Of a stretch of 64,000 bases of DNA, positions 8,519 through 17,538 are shown one piece after another. Source of the DNA: Bacteroidales bacterium (GTDB taxonomy: Bacteria; Bacteroidota; Bacteroidia; Bacteroidales; FEN-979); the NCBI GenBank assembly GCA_025355465.1, contig JANXZO010000026.1, forward strand, positions 1 through 64,000. Reading direction: 5' to 3'. Both the position numbers and the translations under genes were made by a program. Numbering within the stretch: position 1 is the stretch's first letter; each line of letters begins with the position of its first letter. The notes beneath the pieces are model-generated. The model did not search any database, was not told the DNA's origin, and saw only the letters and a list, made by a program, of their open reading frames with translations.

Positions 8519-10294
8519 ATGGCTTCAAACCGCAAAATATACCTGGCACTCGGGATCCTACTACTTCTTTCGCTGGGGATCCGGGCTTTTGTTGCGGGTT
8601 TCATTGAACTGGGGAACGATGAGGTCTATTACTGGACCTATGCCAAATTTCCCGCCCTGAGCCATTTCGATCATCCTCCGATGGTGGGGTGGGTGATCCA
8701 GTTTTTTACCTTCAACCTCCGGTTCGACAGTGAATTCTTCCTCCGGCTGGGATCGGTATTCTTTGGCACGCTGAGTACGGGAATGATGTTCCTGATCGGT
8801 ACCCGGATCAAAAACCAGCTCACCGGACTTTACGCCGCCTTGCTCTACACCGCCTCATTTTATGGATTTATCCTCAGCGGAACCTTTATTCTGCCTGATG
8901 CGCCGCAGGTTTTTTTCTGGCTTGTAACCATGTACTGTTTGCTGAATTCTCTCCCCGAACGGGAGATCACCAGGGAGGGGCGCAACTGGATGTTCTTTGC
9001 CGGGGTGGCGGCAGGATTGGCATTGCTGTCGAAGTACCATTCGGTGTTTCTTCCGGGCGGCGCCTTTATGTATGCCCTGCTATACAACCGCAAGTGGTTT
9101 ACGGTTAAGGAGACCTATGGCGCATTCCTGATTGCGCTGCTTTTTACCCTTCCGGTGGTTTTCTGGAACATCGAAAACAACTATATCAGCTTTACTTTCC
9201 ATGAGAACCGGGTTGGCATTACCGGTTCCGGAATTCAGATCCAGTATTTTTTAACCGAGGTTGTGGGTCAGATCTTTTATAACAACCCTGTCAACGTGGT
9301 CATCATCATCATTGCGCTGGCAGCCCTGGCGGGCCGGGGAAATTTCCTCGATGCCTCTTACCGCCGGCTGATCCTCTGGTTAAGTCTGCCCCTGGTGCTG
9401 GTTTTTCTCGGCTTCTCCCTTTTTCGCAGCACGCTGCCCCACTGGACGGGTCCAGGTTATCTCGGACTCATCCTGGTGGCCGCTTCTTACCTTTCGGAAC
9501 CGGGGCGCAGGGCTTCACGGCTGCGGCTTATCCCGTTACCGGTTGCGTTTTCCATTATTTTCCTCCTGTCGATCGTGATTGTCGGCACGGGGCAGATACG
9601 TTACGGATGGATCCCGCTCAAGCGGTGGAAAATGGATGATGTGTCGCTGGATATGGTTGGCTGGAAGCAACTCGGGGATAAATTTGCCACGATGGTCCGC
9701 TGGGATGAGGAACATTACCTTATTGATCCCGGTTCACCGCTGATAACATTCCGCTGGTTTCCTGCCGCTAATTTCGATTATTACCTGGCCCGGAAGATCG
9801 ACCGGAAGGTCTATGCACTAGGAACTCTGGAACGGATTCACAAATATTTCTGGATCAACCGGGAACGGGGAAATCTGAAACAAGGCGGTGATGCCTATTA
9901 CATTGCACTCAGCGACGATTACGAAGATCCTTTGGCGCTTTACGGTAAAATGTTTGAGATGATCCTTCCTTCGGATACCATTTGTATTACCCGGGGCAGG
10001 GATACTGTAAGAAAAGCCTTTGTTTACCGGCTCATCTATCTGAAGCAGGATATGGTTTTCAATCCGGCCGACACGCTGGCACCTGAAGCCGGTATGACAC
10101 AGGACACCCTGAAATTTTTTATCAAACAGATCCGCGCCAACCCGCAATGGCTGGAGATTCTTCAGAAAAAGGCCAGTCTGCAAGGCAAAACACTCGAAGA
10201 GATGATCCGGCTCGATGCCCTGAAAATGAAGCAGCAGTCGACAGACCTGTTAAAAATGCCGGACACGCTGGGCTATCATGAACAGGGAAAGTAA
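8519..10294 (+). CDS. GT39-like polytopic glycosyltransferase
   Basis: This 591-residue inner-membrane protein resembles the PMT/ArnT superfamily, which transfers sugars from lipid carriers on the outer face of the membrane. Diagnostic features are the early acidic loop ELGNDEVYYW followed by LSHFDHPPMVGW, and about nine to eleven hydrophobic helices up to about residue 360. A hydrophilic C-terminal domain of about 230 residues follows. GGAGG at 8511-8515 precedes the ATG, though the 3-base spacing is short. It directly follows the PHP-like gene on the same strand. Donor (polyprenyl-phosphate sugar) and acceptor (glycan, lipid or protein) cannot be told from sequence. Downstream it converges on fumC with a 46-base gap. 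Confidence 0.82.
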   Translation: MASNRKIYLALGILLLLSLGIRAFVAGFIELGNDEVYYWTYAKFPALSHFDHPPMVGWVIQFFTFNLRFDSEFFLRLGSVFFGTLSTGMMFLIGTRIKNQLTGLYAALLYTASFYGFILSGTFILPDAPQVFFWLVTMYCLLNSLPEREITREGRNWMFFAGVAAGLALLSKYHSVFLPGGAFMYALLYNRKWFTVKETYGAFLIALLFTLPVVFWNIENNYISFTFHENRVGITGSGIQIQYFLTEVVGQIFYNNPVNVVIIIIALAALAGRGNFLDASYRRLILWLSLPLVLVFLGFSLFRSTLPHWTGPGYLGLILVAASYLSEPGRRASRLRLIPLPVAFSIIFLLSIVIVGTGQIRYGWIPLKRWKMDDVSLDMVGWKQLGDKFATMVRWDEEHYLIDPGSPLITFRWFPAANFDYYLARKIDRKVYALGTLERIHKYFWINRERGNLKQGGDAYYIALSDDYEDPLALYGKMFEMILPSDTICITRGRDTVRKAFVYRLIYLKQDMVFNPADTLAPEAGMTQDTLKFFIKQIRANPQWLEILQKKASLQGKTLEEMIRLDALKMKQQSTDLLKMPDTLGYHEQGK

Positions 10295-10340
10295 CTGATT
10301 TAACCACTCAAGCGTCACACCTAGCTGGTCAAATTCCCGT

Positions 10341-11738
10341 TCATTTCGGTCCGGTCATCTTTTTCGGATCCACGATGCGGGTGAACTCCTCGTCGGTAAG
10401 CAGCCCAAGCGCCAGGGTAGATTCCCGCAGGGTGAGGTTCTCCTTGTGGGCTTTTTTGGCGATCTTTGCTGCATTTTCGTAACCGATGTGCGGGTTGAGT
10501 GAGGTGACCAGCATCAGGGAGTTTTCGAGATTTTTATTGATGGCCGCCATGTTGGGTTCGATCCCGATGGCACAGTTGTCGTTGAAGGAGACGCAGGCAT
10601 CTCCGATCAAACGGGCCGATAACAGCACATTGGAGATGATGAGCGGTTTGAAGACATTGAGCTGAAAATGGCCGCTGATGCCGCCGATATTGACCGCCAC
10701 ATCGTTGCCGAGAACCTGGGCGCACACCATGGTCATGGCTTCCGGCTGGGTGGGGTTGACCTTTCCCGGCATGATGCTGGAACCTGGTTCGTTTTCGGGA
10801 AGCATCAGTTCGCCGATACCGCAACGGGGACCGGAAGCCAGCAAACGGATGTTGGAGGCGATGTGCATCAGGCTTACCGCAAGCGTCTTGAGGGCTCCAT
10901 GCGTCTCCACCATGGAATCATGCGATGAGAGCGCCTCAAATTTATTGGGGGCGGTAACGAATGGCAATCCGGTGAGTTCAGCGATTTTCTTCGCCACCAG
11001 CACATCATATCCCTTCGGAGCGTTGAGACCGGTTCCTACGGCGGTGCCGCCCAGCGCAAGTTCGGCAAGGTGGGGGAGGGTGTTGGTAAGGGCTTTCACG
11101 CCATGTTCAATCTGCGATACATAACCCGAGAATTCCTGTCCGAGGGTGAGGGGTGTGGCATCCATGAGATGGGTGCGGCCGGTCTTCACGATCTCATTAA
11201 ATCCTTCAGATTTCTTTGCCAGCGTGGCTTTTAAAAGTTCAGCCCCGGGAATGGTCGTCTTCACAACCATCGAATAGGCGGCAATGCTCATGGCTGCAGG
11301 AAAGGTATCGTTCGAGGATTGCGATTTGTTCACATCGTCGTTGGGATGGATCACGGTTTTCCCTTCACCGCCCAGCTCTCCGCCATGGATCACATGGGCA
11401 CGGTTGGCAATCACTTCGTTGAGGTTCATATTGGTTTGCGTACCCGAACCGGTTTGCCAGATCACAAGCGGAAACTGGTCGTCGAGCTTGCCCTCGAGGA
11501 TCTCGTCACACACCTTCACAATGAGGTCCTTCTTTTCTGCAGGCAGCACCCCGAGATCGGCGTTGACCATGGCGGCTGCCTTTTTCAGGATGGCCATGCC
11601 GCGGATCACCTCTTTGGGCATGGAGCCCGGCTCCCCGATTTTGAAGTTGGTCAGCGACCGTTGTGTCTGGGCTCCCCAGTATTTGTCCATGGCTACTTCG
11701 ATAGGGCCCATGGTGTCTTTTTCGATGCGGGTTTTCAT
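10341..11738 (-). CDS. fumC: Fumarate hydratase, class II
   Basis: This 465-residue cytosolic enzyme of the fumarase/aspartase superfamily carries the signature [13 protein letters not shown], in the loop holding the catalytic serine. Other family blocks are [31 protein letters not shown] and [20 protein letters not shown]. The combination THLMDATP plus the N-terminal ETDTMGxIEV-like start fits class II fumarase better than aspartase. It interconverts fumarate and malate in the TCA cycle and is oxygen-stable and iron-free. Length is normal. It is the last gene of the minus-strand run recX-prfB-arsC-fumC, 29 bases after arsC, and may be co-transcribed with it. Confidence 0.95.
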   Translation of the reverse strand: MKTRIEKDTMGPIEVAMDKYWGAQTQRSLTNFKIGEPGSMPKEVIRGMAILKKAAAMVNADLGVLPAEKKDLIVKVCDEILEGKLDDQFPLVIWQTGSGTQTNMNLNEVIANRAHVIHGGELGGEGKTVIHPNDDVNKSQSSNDTFPAAMSIAAYSMVVKTTIPGAELLKATLAKKSEGFNEIVKTGRTHLMDATPLTLGQEFSGYVSQIEHGVKALTNTLPHLAELALGGTAVGTGLNAPKGYDVLVAKKIAELTGLPFVTAPNKFEALSSHDSMVETHGALKTLAVSLMHIASNIRLLASGPRCGIGELMLPENEPGSSIMPGKVNPTQPEAMTMVCAQVLGNDVAVNIGGISGHFQLNVFKPLIISNVLLSARLIGDACVSFNDNCAIGIEPNMAAINKNLENSLMLVTSLNPHIGYENAAKIAKKAHKENLTLRESTLALGLLTDEEFTRIVDPKKMTGPK

Positions 11739-11767
11739 GATATTTATGTTTTTATGGTTGTGGCAAT

Positions 11768-12124
11768 TTATTTGTTCAGCAACGTTTCAATCTCTTCCGC
11801 CGGATCCCCCACTACCGCCTTGTACTTCGCTTCTACAATCGGCCGCCGGATAAGCCTGGGATTCTGTAACATGATCTTTATCAGCTCGTGCTCCTCGAAC
11901 TTCTTCCCTTTCAGGTTCTTTTTAAAATAATCTTCCTGGGTCCGCAGGAGTTCAGCAGGTTTGCAATTAAGTTTTATCAGCAGTTTTTCGACCTGCTTCT
12001 CGGTGAGCGGAGTTTTCAGGTACTCAACAATATTGAAATCTACCCCCCGCTCTTTCAAAAACTGCAGCCCGGCCCGCGATTTTTTGCAGGCAGGATTATG
12101 ATAAATGTTAAGTTTGTTCACCAT
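11768..12124 (-). CDS. ArsC/Spx-family thioredoxin-fold protein (arsenate reductase-like)
   Basis: This 118-residue protein begins with the ArsC active-site segment [10 protein letters not shown] (Cys13). It also has LLRTQE and LIRRPIV, which correspond to the arginines that hold arsenate in the glutaredoxin-dependent ArsC family. Reduction of arsenate to arsenite is the family function, but many chromosomal homologues with this fold have other or unknown roles, and no arsenite pump or ArsR is nearby. Its start codon is part of the last unit of an octamer repeat that begins at the prfB stop codon, so prfB and this gene are separated only by that array. Confidence 0.85.
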   Translation of the reverse strand: MVNKLNIYHNPACKKSRAGLQFLKERGVDFNIVEYLKTPLTEKQVEKLLIKLNCKPAELLRTQEDYFKKNLKGKKFEEHELIKIMLQNPRLIRRPIVEAKYKAVVGDPAEEIETLLNK

Positions 12125-12155
12125 TTCACCATTTCACCATTTCACCATTTTTTCA
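12121..12155 (-). repeat. Stop-anchored octamer array between prfB and arsC
   Basis: Read on the minus strand, the prfB stop codon TGA begins TGAAAAAATGG (12155-12145). Three exact TGAAATGG units follow (12144-12121), and then TGAAC. Each unit starts with TGA and contains ATG; the ATG of the last unit is the arsC start codon. Compare the arrays at 53577 and 62556. Confidence 0.9.
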
Positions 12156-13242
12156 AGAGTTCCCATACTCCATGAGGTACGCCTTGATAAACTCCGTGAG
12201 GTCGCCATCGAGCACGCTTTGGGTATCGCTGGTTTCGACACCAGTACGCAGGTCCTTCACCAATTTGTATGGATGGAGAACATAGTTCCGGATCTGGCTT
12301 CCCCATTCGATCTTTTTCTTGCCACTTTCGATCACCGCAATTTTTTCCCGTTTTTTCCTGAGTTCGATCTCATAAAGCTGCGACTTCAGCAGTTTCAGCG
12401 CCTTCTCCCGGTTCTGGCCCTGCGAGCGGGTCTCCTGGCATTCGATCACAATGCCGGTGGGTTCATGTTTCAGCCTGACGGCCGTTTCTACTTTATTCAC
12501 ATTCTGACCACCCGGACCACTGCTGCGGAAGGTATCCCATGAGATGTCTGACGGATTGATCTCGATCACGATTTCGTCGTTGATGATGGGATAGGCGTAA
12601 ACGGAGGCAAAAGAGGTGTGGCGTTTGTGGTTGGCATCGAAAGGGGAGAGTCGCACCAGCCGGTGCACTCCGTTTTCACCTTTCAGGTAGCCATAGGCAT
12701 AGTCGCCTTCAAACTCGAGTGTTACCGATTTGATTCCGGCCACATCGCCCTCCTGGAAGTCGACCTCTTTGATTTTGTACCGGCTGCGTTCGCCATATCG
12801 CATGTACATGCGCATGAGCATCTGCGCCCAGTCCTGGCTTTCCGTTCCCCCGGCTCCGGAGTTGATCTGAACGATGGCCCCCAGTTTGTCCTCCTCCCCG
12901 CTGAGCATGTTGCGGAACTCAAGTTCTTCAACCTTTTCGAGGGTGGTTTTGTAATTTAATTCGAGATCCTGTTCGGCGCCTTCCCCCTGGAGATAGAACT
13001 CCCAGATGATCATCAGGTCGTCGAAACCCGACATCGCTTCACCGTAGGTATCGGTCCAAGCTTTTTTGTCGCGGATGGCACGCAGGGCTGATTCGGCCGT
13101 TTTGGGGTTGTTCCAGAAATCGGGAGCCTTGGTCAGCTCCTCTTCTTCGTGTATGATTATCAGCTTTTTATCGATGTCAAAGATGCCTCCTCAAGGCATC
13201 AAGCCTTGTCTTCAGGTCTTTTAAATGCTCCTGAGCTATCAT
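12153..13242 (-). CDS. prfB: Peptide chain release factor 2, with programmed +1 frameshift
   Basis: RF2 terminates translation at UGA and UAA. The product is 362 residues if the ribosome shifts. Twenty-one codons are read from ATG at 13242-13240 up to CTT (13182-13180), then an in-frame TGA (13179-13177). Skipping one T continues as GAC ATC GAT into the long frame, which carries the RF2 SPF tripeptide (LSPFDAN) and the GGQ motif ([10 protein letters not shown]). The local sequence AGGAGG-CAT-CTT-TGA-C has the layout of the Escherichia coli frameshift site, with an internal Shine-Dalgarno 3 bases before CTT. Low RF2 would favour the shift, giving autoregulation. The start lies 2 bases after the recX stop codon. 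A naive call would begin at an internal ATG (13034) and lose the N-terminus. Confidence 0.95.
13177..13191 (-). promoter_or_regulatory. RF2 programmed frameshift site
   Basis: On the minus strand, AGGAGG (13191-13186), CAT, the slippery CTT (13182-13180) and TGA (13179-13177) followed by C match the known RF2 recoding signal in spacing and order. The anti-Shine-Dalgarno interaction stimulates the +1 shift. Confidence 0.93.
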
Positions 13243-13244
13243 GG

Positions 13245-13727
13245 TTAAATTTTCATGTCATTTATAGTGTCAAGCACGCGGTCAAACTCATAACCCTTGC
13301 TAACCACAAAGTTGATGATTTTATCCCGGATAATCATGTTATTCTCTACTTTTATTTCCGGCTTTTTTTTCAGGATCAGCACGCGGATGGCTTCATTGTA
13401 CGCCTCATCACTGATCTCCGTGGAGAATGCCTGGCTGATGTATTTCTCAGGAATACCCCGGGCGGTGAGTTCATACCGGATTTTCAGGCGGCCCCATTTG
13501 CTGATTCGGAATTTGCCTCTTACAAAAAACCTGGAATAGCGCTCCTCGTCGAGAAATTTCTCCTCCTGCAACTTACGCACAATCCCGCCAATTTTGCCCG
13601 CCGGCACCTTGAGTTTGCGAAGTTTCAGCACCACATCGCGGCTGCACCGCTCCTGGTAGGCACAAAACCGTTCCATCTGCAATAGGCAGGCGGCTTCATC
13701 GGTTTTATTTGTTCCATCAACGGCCAA
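13245..13727 (-). CDS. recX: Regulatory protein RecX
   Basis: This 160-residue helical protein has the RecX pattern: CAYQERCSRDVVLKLRK in the first three-helix repeat, then FLDEERYSRFFVRGKFRISKWGRLKIRYEL and GIPEKYISQAF. RecX binds RecA filaments and limits recombinase activity. The start used is TTG 13727, about 20 bases after a TAACTTTG box; the alternative ATG at 13676 would remove the helix before FCAYQERC. Its stop codon is 2 bases before the prfB ATG, so the two are probably translationally coupled. No recA gene is in the window. Confidence 0.88.
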   Translation of the reverse strand: MAVDGTNKTDEAACLLQMERFCAYQERCSRDVVLKLRKLKVPAGKIGGIVRKLQEEKFLDEERYSRFFVRGKFRISKWGRLKIRYELTARGIPEKYISQAFSTEISDEAYNEAIRVLILKKKPEIKVENNMIIRDKIINFVVSKGYEFDRVLDTINDMKI

Positions 13728-13747
13728 CTGTGGTGATTTGTTCGTTA

Positions 13748-13755
13748 CAAAGTTA
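13748..13755 (-). promoter_or_regulatory. -7 promoter box before recX
   Basis: TAACTTTG on the minus strand, 20 bases before the recX start. It is the likely head of the recX-prfB-arsC-fumC transcript and lies back to back with the sensor kinase promoter. Confidence 0.45.
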
Positions 13756-13807
13756 ACAAATCAGCTCCTGAAAATCGAAATGATTTTAGTACATGTTGGA
13801 TAATTAT

Positions 13808-13815
13808 TACATTTG
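13808..13815 (+). promoter_or_regulatory. -7 promoter box before the TPR sensor kinase
   Basis: TACATTTG matches TAnnTTTG and lies 25 bases before the ATG at 13841. No -33 TTG is seen at the usual spacing. Confidence 0.45.
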
Positions 13816-13840
13816 AAGTAGTTATGCCAACTACATCACA

Positions 13841-15997
13841 ATGAAAAAGCCACTGCTTCTGTTCCTTATTTTATGCCTCATTTCAATATTCGGACAGGCC
13901 CAGAAAAAATCTGCAACCGACAGTCTCCTCCTGCTTATCAACGCCGCCAAACAGGATGACACAACAAAGGTACTGAGGATGCTGGATTGTGCCCGTTTTT
14001 TTATTCCCGGAAACTTGGATTCGGCTGAAATAATGGGACTTAAAGCCTTGAAGATATCGGAGAAGATTAATTTTCCTTATGGTATTATCCGGGGCTATAA
14101 CACAATTGCCACGCTGAAATGGCGGAAAAATGATATTGCCGGGGCAAAGAAAAACTTTTTCAAAGCCTGGGAACTGGCGAACAAATATCATCATGTTGCC
14201 AATCTTGTGCTGGTGGGAGATAACTTAGGTGTTTTCTATAACTCTTTCGGTCAGCTTGACAGTGCGGAGTACTTCTACTTTAAAGCGCTGGAGGCCGGAG
14301 AAAATGACAAAAGCGTAAAGCACTATACCAAAACGCTCTCCGATCTGGCGTCAAACTACACTTCGAAAGGTGATTATATCAAGGCAATTCAATACCTGAT
14401 TGAGGCAAAAAAGCTGAATTCGATCACGGGTGATAAAGTAAACCAGGTAGTCAATAACATTGTGCTTGGAAACATTTACCTTGGCATGCGCGACTTCGAC
14501 AAGGCCATCGCGGTTTTCCGTGAGGCTACAACGTTGAACGATTCATTGCAGAATCTTGATTTTAGAATTGCCATTTTGCAGAATACCGGATTGCTCTATA
14601 ATCAGGTGAAAAACATTCCGGATTCTGCGCGTTACTACCTCAACATGGCCAGAGCGGAAGCACAAAAAAACAACCGCCTCGACAGTTATTTTACGAGCAT
14701 GATCAATCTTGGGAATGTTGAGGTTGCAGAAAAAAAATACAAAAAGGCTCTGGAATATTATCTACCCGCCTATGAATCCCCCGTTTTGGCAGGGAAAGAA
14801 TATGAGCGCACCGCGGTATTGGTTAACCTTGGTACCGTTTATTACAATCTGGGAGATATTGTAAAAGGGGAGAAATTTGCAAAAGAGGGTGCAGACCTGG
14901 CGAAGAAGGGGGGATACCGGGTCTTTGAACAGTCGGCTCTGATTGTTTTGTCGGGAATCGCAGCGGAGCGAAATAATTTCAAACTGGCTTACAATTATCT
15001 CAGTCAGGCTGGTAATCTGAAAGACTCCATCTGGAATGACAACATGCGCGACAAGGTAGCCGAAGCAACATTCAGGCTGGCTTTGAAACAGGCGGAGAGT
15101 GAAAATGCGCTACTCCTTAAGGATGTCCAGATTAACAAACAAACAGTTTACATACAATGGTTTATTGTTGGAGGAACAGGGGTTGTTCTTGTCCTCGCAA
15201 TAATTCTCATGTTCGTGGTCATCCGCAACAGCAAGAAGCAAAAGTTTTTAAACGAAACCCTTGATGTGAAAAACAAGCAGCTCCAGGAGCTGAATGTTAC
15301 CAAAGACAAGTTTATTACCATCATCGCCCACGACCTGAAGAGTCCGTTTAATGCGTTGCTTGGATTTCTTACTGAGTTGGATGAGAATTACCTTGATTAT
15401 GATGAGAAAACCAGGCATGATATCATCCACAAGTTAAAAAAGAGCAGTTACAGTACTTTCAACCTGTTGATCAACCTGCTCGACTGGTCGCAATCGCAAC
15501 AGGGTAAGTTTGTCAGTACGCCCAAAGATTTCGGGCTGAGCACGGTGCTGGAGGAGGTTGTAACGGTTCTGTCAACACGGGCAGTCCATAAGAAACAAAC
15601 CATCTCGACCGATTTTGATGGAAACCTGGTTGTTCATTCCGATCCGCAGATGGTGAAATCGATCCTGATCAACCTCATCAACAATGCCATCAAATTCACC
15701 CCGGTTGGTGGAAGGATCATCATTTCGGCCATTCTGGAGAATGGATCGCTTATCATTTCCGTTGAGGATTCCGGCATCGGGATCCCTGCCGGGGAGATCA
15801 ACAACCTTTTCAGGCTTGATTCGCGGTTCAAACGGCAGGGAACTGAACAGGAGCCCGGTACCGGTCTAGGATTGGTGATGTGCTCCGAGTACGTTTCGAT
15901 GATCGGCGGAACAATAAAAGTGACCAGCGAAGAGGGGAAAGGCAGCAAGTTTCAAGTCACCATTCCCGGAAATCGCCGGTCACCATCGAAGGACTGA
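13841..15997 (+). CDS. TPR-containing sensor histidine kinase
   Basis: This 718-residue protein has a signal peptide (residues 1-20, ending FGQAQ). A periplasmic region of tetratricopeptide-like repeats follows (about 40-425; for example SAEYFYFKALEAGE and GDYIKAIQYLIEAKKL), then one transmembrane helix (about 438-462). The cytoplasmic kinase has phospho-acceptor His497 in HDLKSPFNALLGF, an N box near NLINNAIKFTP, and G boxes DSGIGIP and GTGLGL. It probably senses an envelope signal through the TPR array and phosphorylates a regulator. No response regulator is adjacent; the LuxR-type regulator at 5234 is a possible but unproven partner. It converges on the YceI gene with a 15-base gap. Confidence 0.9.
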   Translation: MKKPLLLFLILCLISIFGQAQKKSATDSLLLLINAAKQDDTTKVLRMLDCARFFIPGNLDSAEIMGLKALKISEKINFPYGIIRGYNTIATLKWRKNDIAGAKKNFFKAWELANKYHHVANLVLVGDNLGVFYNSFGQLDSAEYFYFKALEAGENDKSVKHYTKTLSDLASNYTSKGDYIKAIQYLIEAKKLNSITGDKVNQVVNNIVLGNIYLGMRDFDKAIAVFREATTLNDSLQNLDFRIAILQNTGLLYNQVKNIPDSARYYLNMARAEAQKNNRLDSYFTSMINLGNVEVAEKKYKKALEYYLPAYESPVLAGKEYERTAVLVNLGTVYYNLGDIVKGEKFAKEGADLAKKGGYRVFEQSALIVLSGIAAERNNFKLAYNYLSQAGNLKDSIWNDNMRDKVAEATFRLALKQAESENALLLKDVQINKQTVYIQWFIVGGTGVVLVLAIILMFVVIRNSKKQKFLNETLDVKNKQLQELNVTKDKFITIIAHDLKSPFNALLGFLTELDENYLDYDEKTRHDIIHKLKKSSYSTFNLLINLLDWSQSQQGKFVSTPKDFGLSTVLEEVVTVLSTRAVHKKQTISTDFDGNLVVHSDPQMVKSILINLINNAIKFTPVGGRIIISAILENGSLIISVEDSGIGIPAGEINNLFRLDSRFKRQGTEQEPGTGLGLVMCSEYVSMIGGTIKVTSEEGKGSKFQVTIPGNRRSPSKD

Positions 15998-16012
15998 TCA
16001 AAAACCGTCAGC

Positions 16013-16609
16013 TTATTTTGCCAGGGTAAATTCTGCGTTGATGTTAATGACAACGTCTTTGCCAACCACGGCACCCCCGGTTTCAATAAGCGAGTTCCAT
16101 TTCAGACCAAATCCAAGGCGATCGATGGTGGTGGTGGCCTTGAAACCAGCTTTTGTATTTCCGTAAGGATCTTTCACAGTGCCGCCGTAAACAACCGCAA
16201 ACTTCACCCGTTTGGTAATGTTGCGAATAGTAAGATCGCCGGTGAGTTCGTATTTGTTGCCAGAGATTTTCTTCATGGAAACGCTTTTAAAGGTCATTTT
16301 CGGAAACTTCTCTGCGTTGAAAAAATCGTCTGATTTAAGGTGATTGTCGCGCATGTCGTTGTCGGTGGTGATGCTGGCAACATCAACGGTAAAATCAATC
16401 TTCGCATCGGTAAAGTCGGGTTTCGAAGCAGTCATGCTCCCTGCAAAGGTTTTGAAATGGCCATCCACTTCCGAAATCACCATGTGGGTGGCGGTGAATT
16501 TTACATTTGTATGGTTTGGATCAAGGTTCCATGTTGCCTGGGCATTGCTTTTGCTGCCGAAGGAGATCACGATTAAGATAGCTATGATAATTCTGATTGT
16601 GGTTTTCAT
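16013..16609 (-). CDS. YceI-family periplasmic lipid-binding protein
   Basis: This 198-residue protein has a signal peptide (about 1-23, ending KSNAQ) and a complete YceI beta-barrel: WNLDPNHTNVKFTATHM at the N-terminus, DNHLKSDDFFNAEKFPKMTF in the middle, and GFKATTTIDRLGFGLKWN near the end. YceI proteins bind isoprenoid or amphiphilic ligands in the periplasm. The physiological ligand here cannot be deduced. The gene starts 23 bases after the dioxygenase stop codon on the same strand, so the two are probably co-transcribed. Confidence 0.9.
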   Translation of the reverse strand: MKTTIRIIIAILIVISFGSKSNAQATWNLDPNHTNVKFTATHMVISEVDGHFKTFAGSMTASKPDFTDAKIDFTVDVASITTDNDMRDNHLKSDDFFNAEKFPKMTFKSVSMKKISGNKYELTGDLTIRNITKRVKFAVVYGGTVKDPYGNTKAGFKATTTIDRLGFGLKWNSLIETGGAVVGKDVVININAEFTLAK

Positions 16610-16632
16610 TGTTTTTGAGTTTAGGTTATTGA

Positions 16633-17451
16633 TTAATTGATTTTGATTGAAGTCATTGAAATGGAACCATACACAAGATGGTCATTGAACAGTGTGATGG
16701 ATTCATGCTCTTCCCTCAGTGCCAGTGCATAAAGCAGGGGAAGGAAGTGTTCCGGGGTGGGAACCGAACGCTGGATTTCGGCGCCCAGGGTATGATAGGA
16801 AATCAGCGACCGGTGATCATTACCCAGGATTAAATTCTTTATTTTTTCATTGGCTTCGAGCGCCCACTCATGACCTCCGGCCGGGTTGTGCCAGTTGATT
16901 GTGCGGAGGTTGTGTACGATGTTGCCGCTTCCCATCACAAGGACCCCGCGGCGCCGTAATCCTGCGAGTTGTTTTGCCAGATTGTAATGACCCTCCGGCG
17001 ACAGCGTATGGTCGAGGCTGAGCTGGATCACCGGAATATCGGCATTTGGGAACATATGTTTCAGCACACTCCAGCAGCCATGGTCGAGGCCCCAGTTGTG
17101 GTCGGGCTCCGCAAGGAAGGGGAGTAGCTGTTCCCGGGTTTCAAGTGCAACCTGCGGACTCCCCGGGGCCGGGTACTGAACCTGGTAAAGCGCATCGGGA
17201 AAACCGGAGAAATCATGAATGGTGCGGGGTTTTGGCATCGCGGTTACCTGTGTGCTACGGGTTTCCCAATGTGCGGAGATGCAAAGGATGGCGCCCGGTG
17301 TCGGAATGGAAGCGCCGGCCGACTGCCAGCCGGCTGTGAATTCATTGCTTTCAAGGGCGTTCATCGGGCTCCCGTGACCAATAAAAAACACCGGCATCAG
17401 CGTGGCTGGTCTGGCGCTCGTTGGTTGCAGGTTAAGGTCGTTCAGGTTCAT
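16633..17451 (-). CDS. LigB-type extradiol dioxygenase (4,5-DOPA dioxygenase/YgiD-like)
   Basis: This 272-residue protein has the LigB/YgiD pattern: FFIGHGSPMNAL with an early His, ISAHWETRSTQVTA with the second His, HDFSGFPDALYQVQYPAPGSP, LDHGCWSVLKHMFP and VMGSGNIVHNLR. The family binds a single divalent metal and opens catechol rings; the bacterial YgiD group acts on L-DOPA in vitro, and its natural substrate is often unclear. I chose ATG 17451 (MNLNDLN) over an in-frame TTG at 17493, because the extra 14 residues do not resemble the family. YceI follows in the same direction. Confidence 0.88.
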   Translation of the reverse strand: MNLNDLNLQPTSARPATLMPVFFIGHGSPMNALESNEFTAGWQSAGASIPTPGAILCISAHWETRSTQVTAMPKPRTIHDFSGFPDALYQVQYPAPGSPQVALETREQLLPFLAEPDHNWGLDHGCWSVLKHMFPNADIPVIQLSLDHTLSPEGHYNLAKQLAGLRRRGVLVMGSGNIVHNLRTINWHNPAGGHEWALEANEKIKNLILGNDHRSLISYHTLGAEIQRSVPTPEHFLPLLYALALREEHESITLFNDHLVYGSISMTSIKIN

Positions 17452-17538
17452 GTGTTTTTCCTCTCGTTGTTTGACGATGCAAAATTGCAACAACCTTGTG
17501 ATGCAGTGGTTACACTAATCAGAAATAGGGTGGTACTT

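Noticed and set aside
12153..13034. prfB as an uninterrupted gene starting at the ATG at 13034
   Set aside because: It lacks the RF2 N-terminal domain, which is found upstream in the other frame behind a classical frameshift site.
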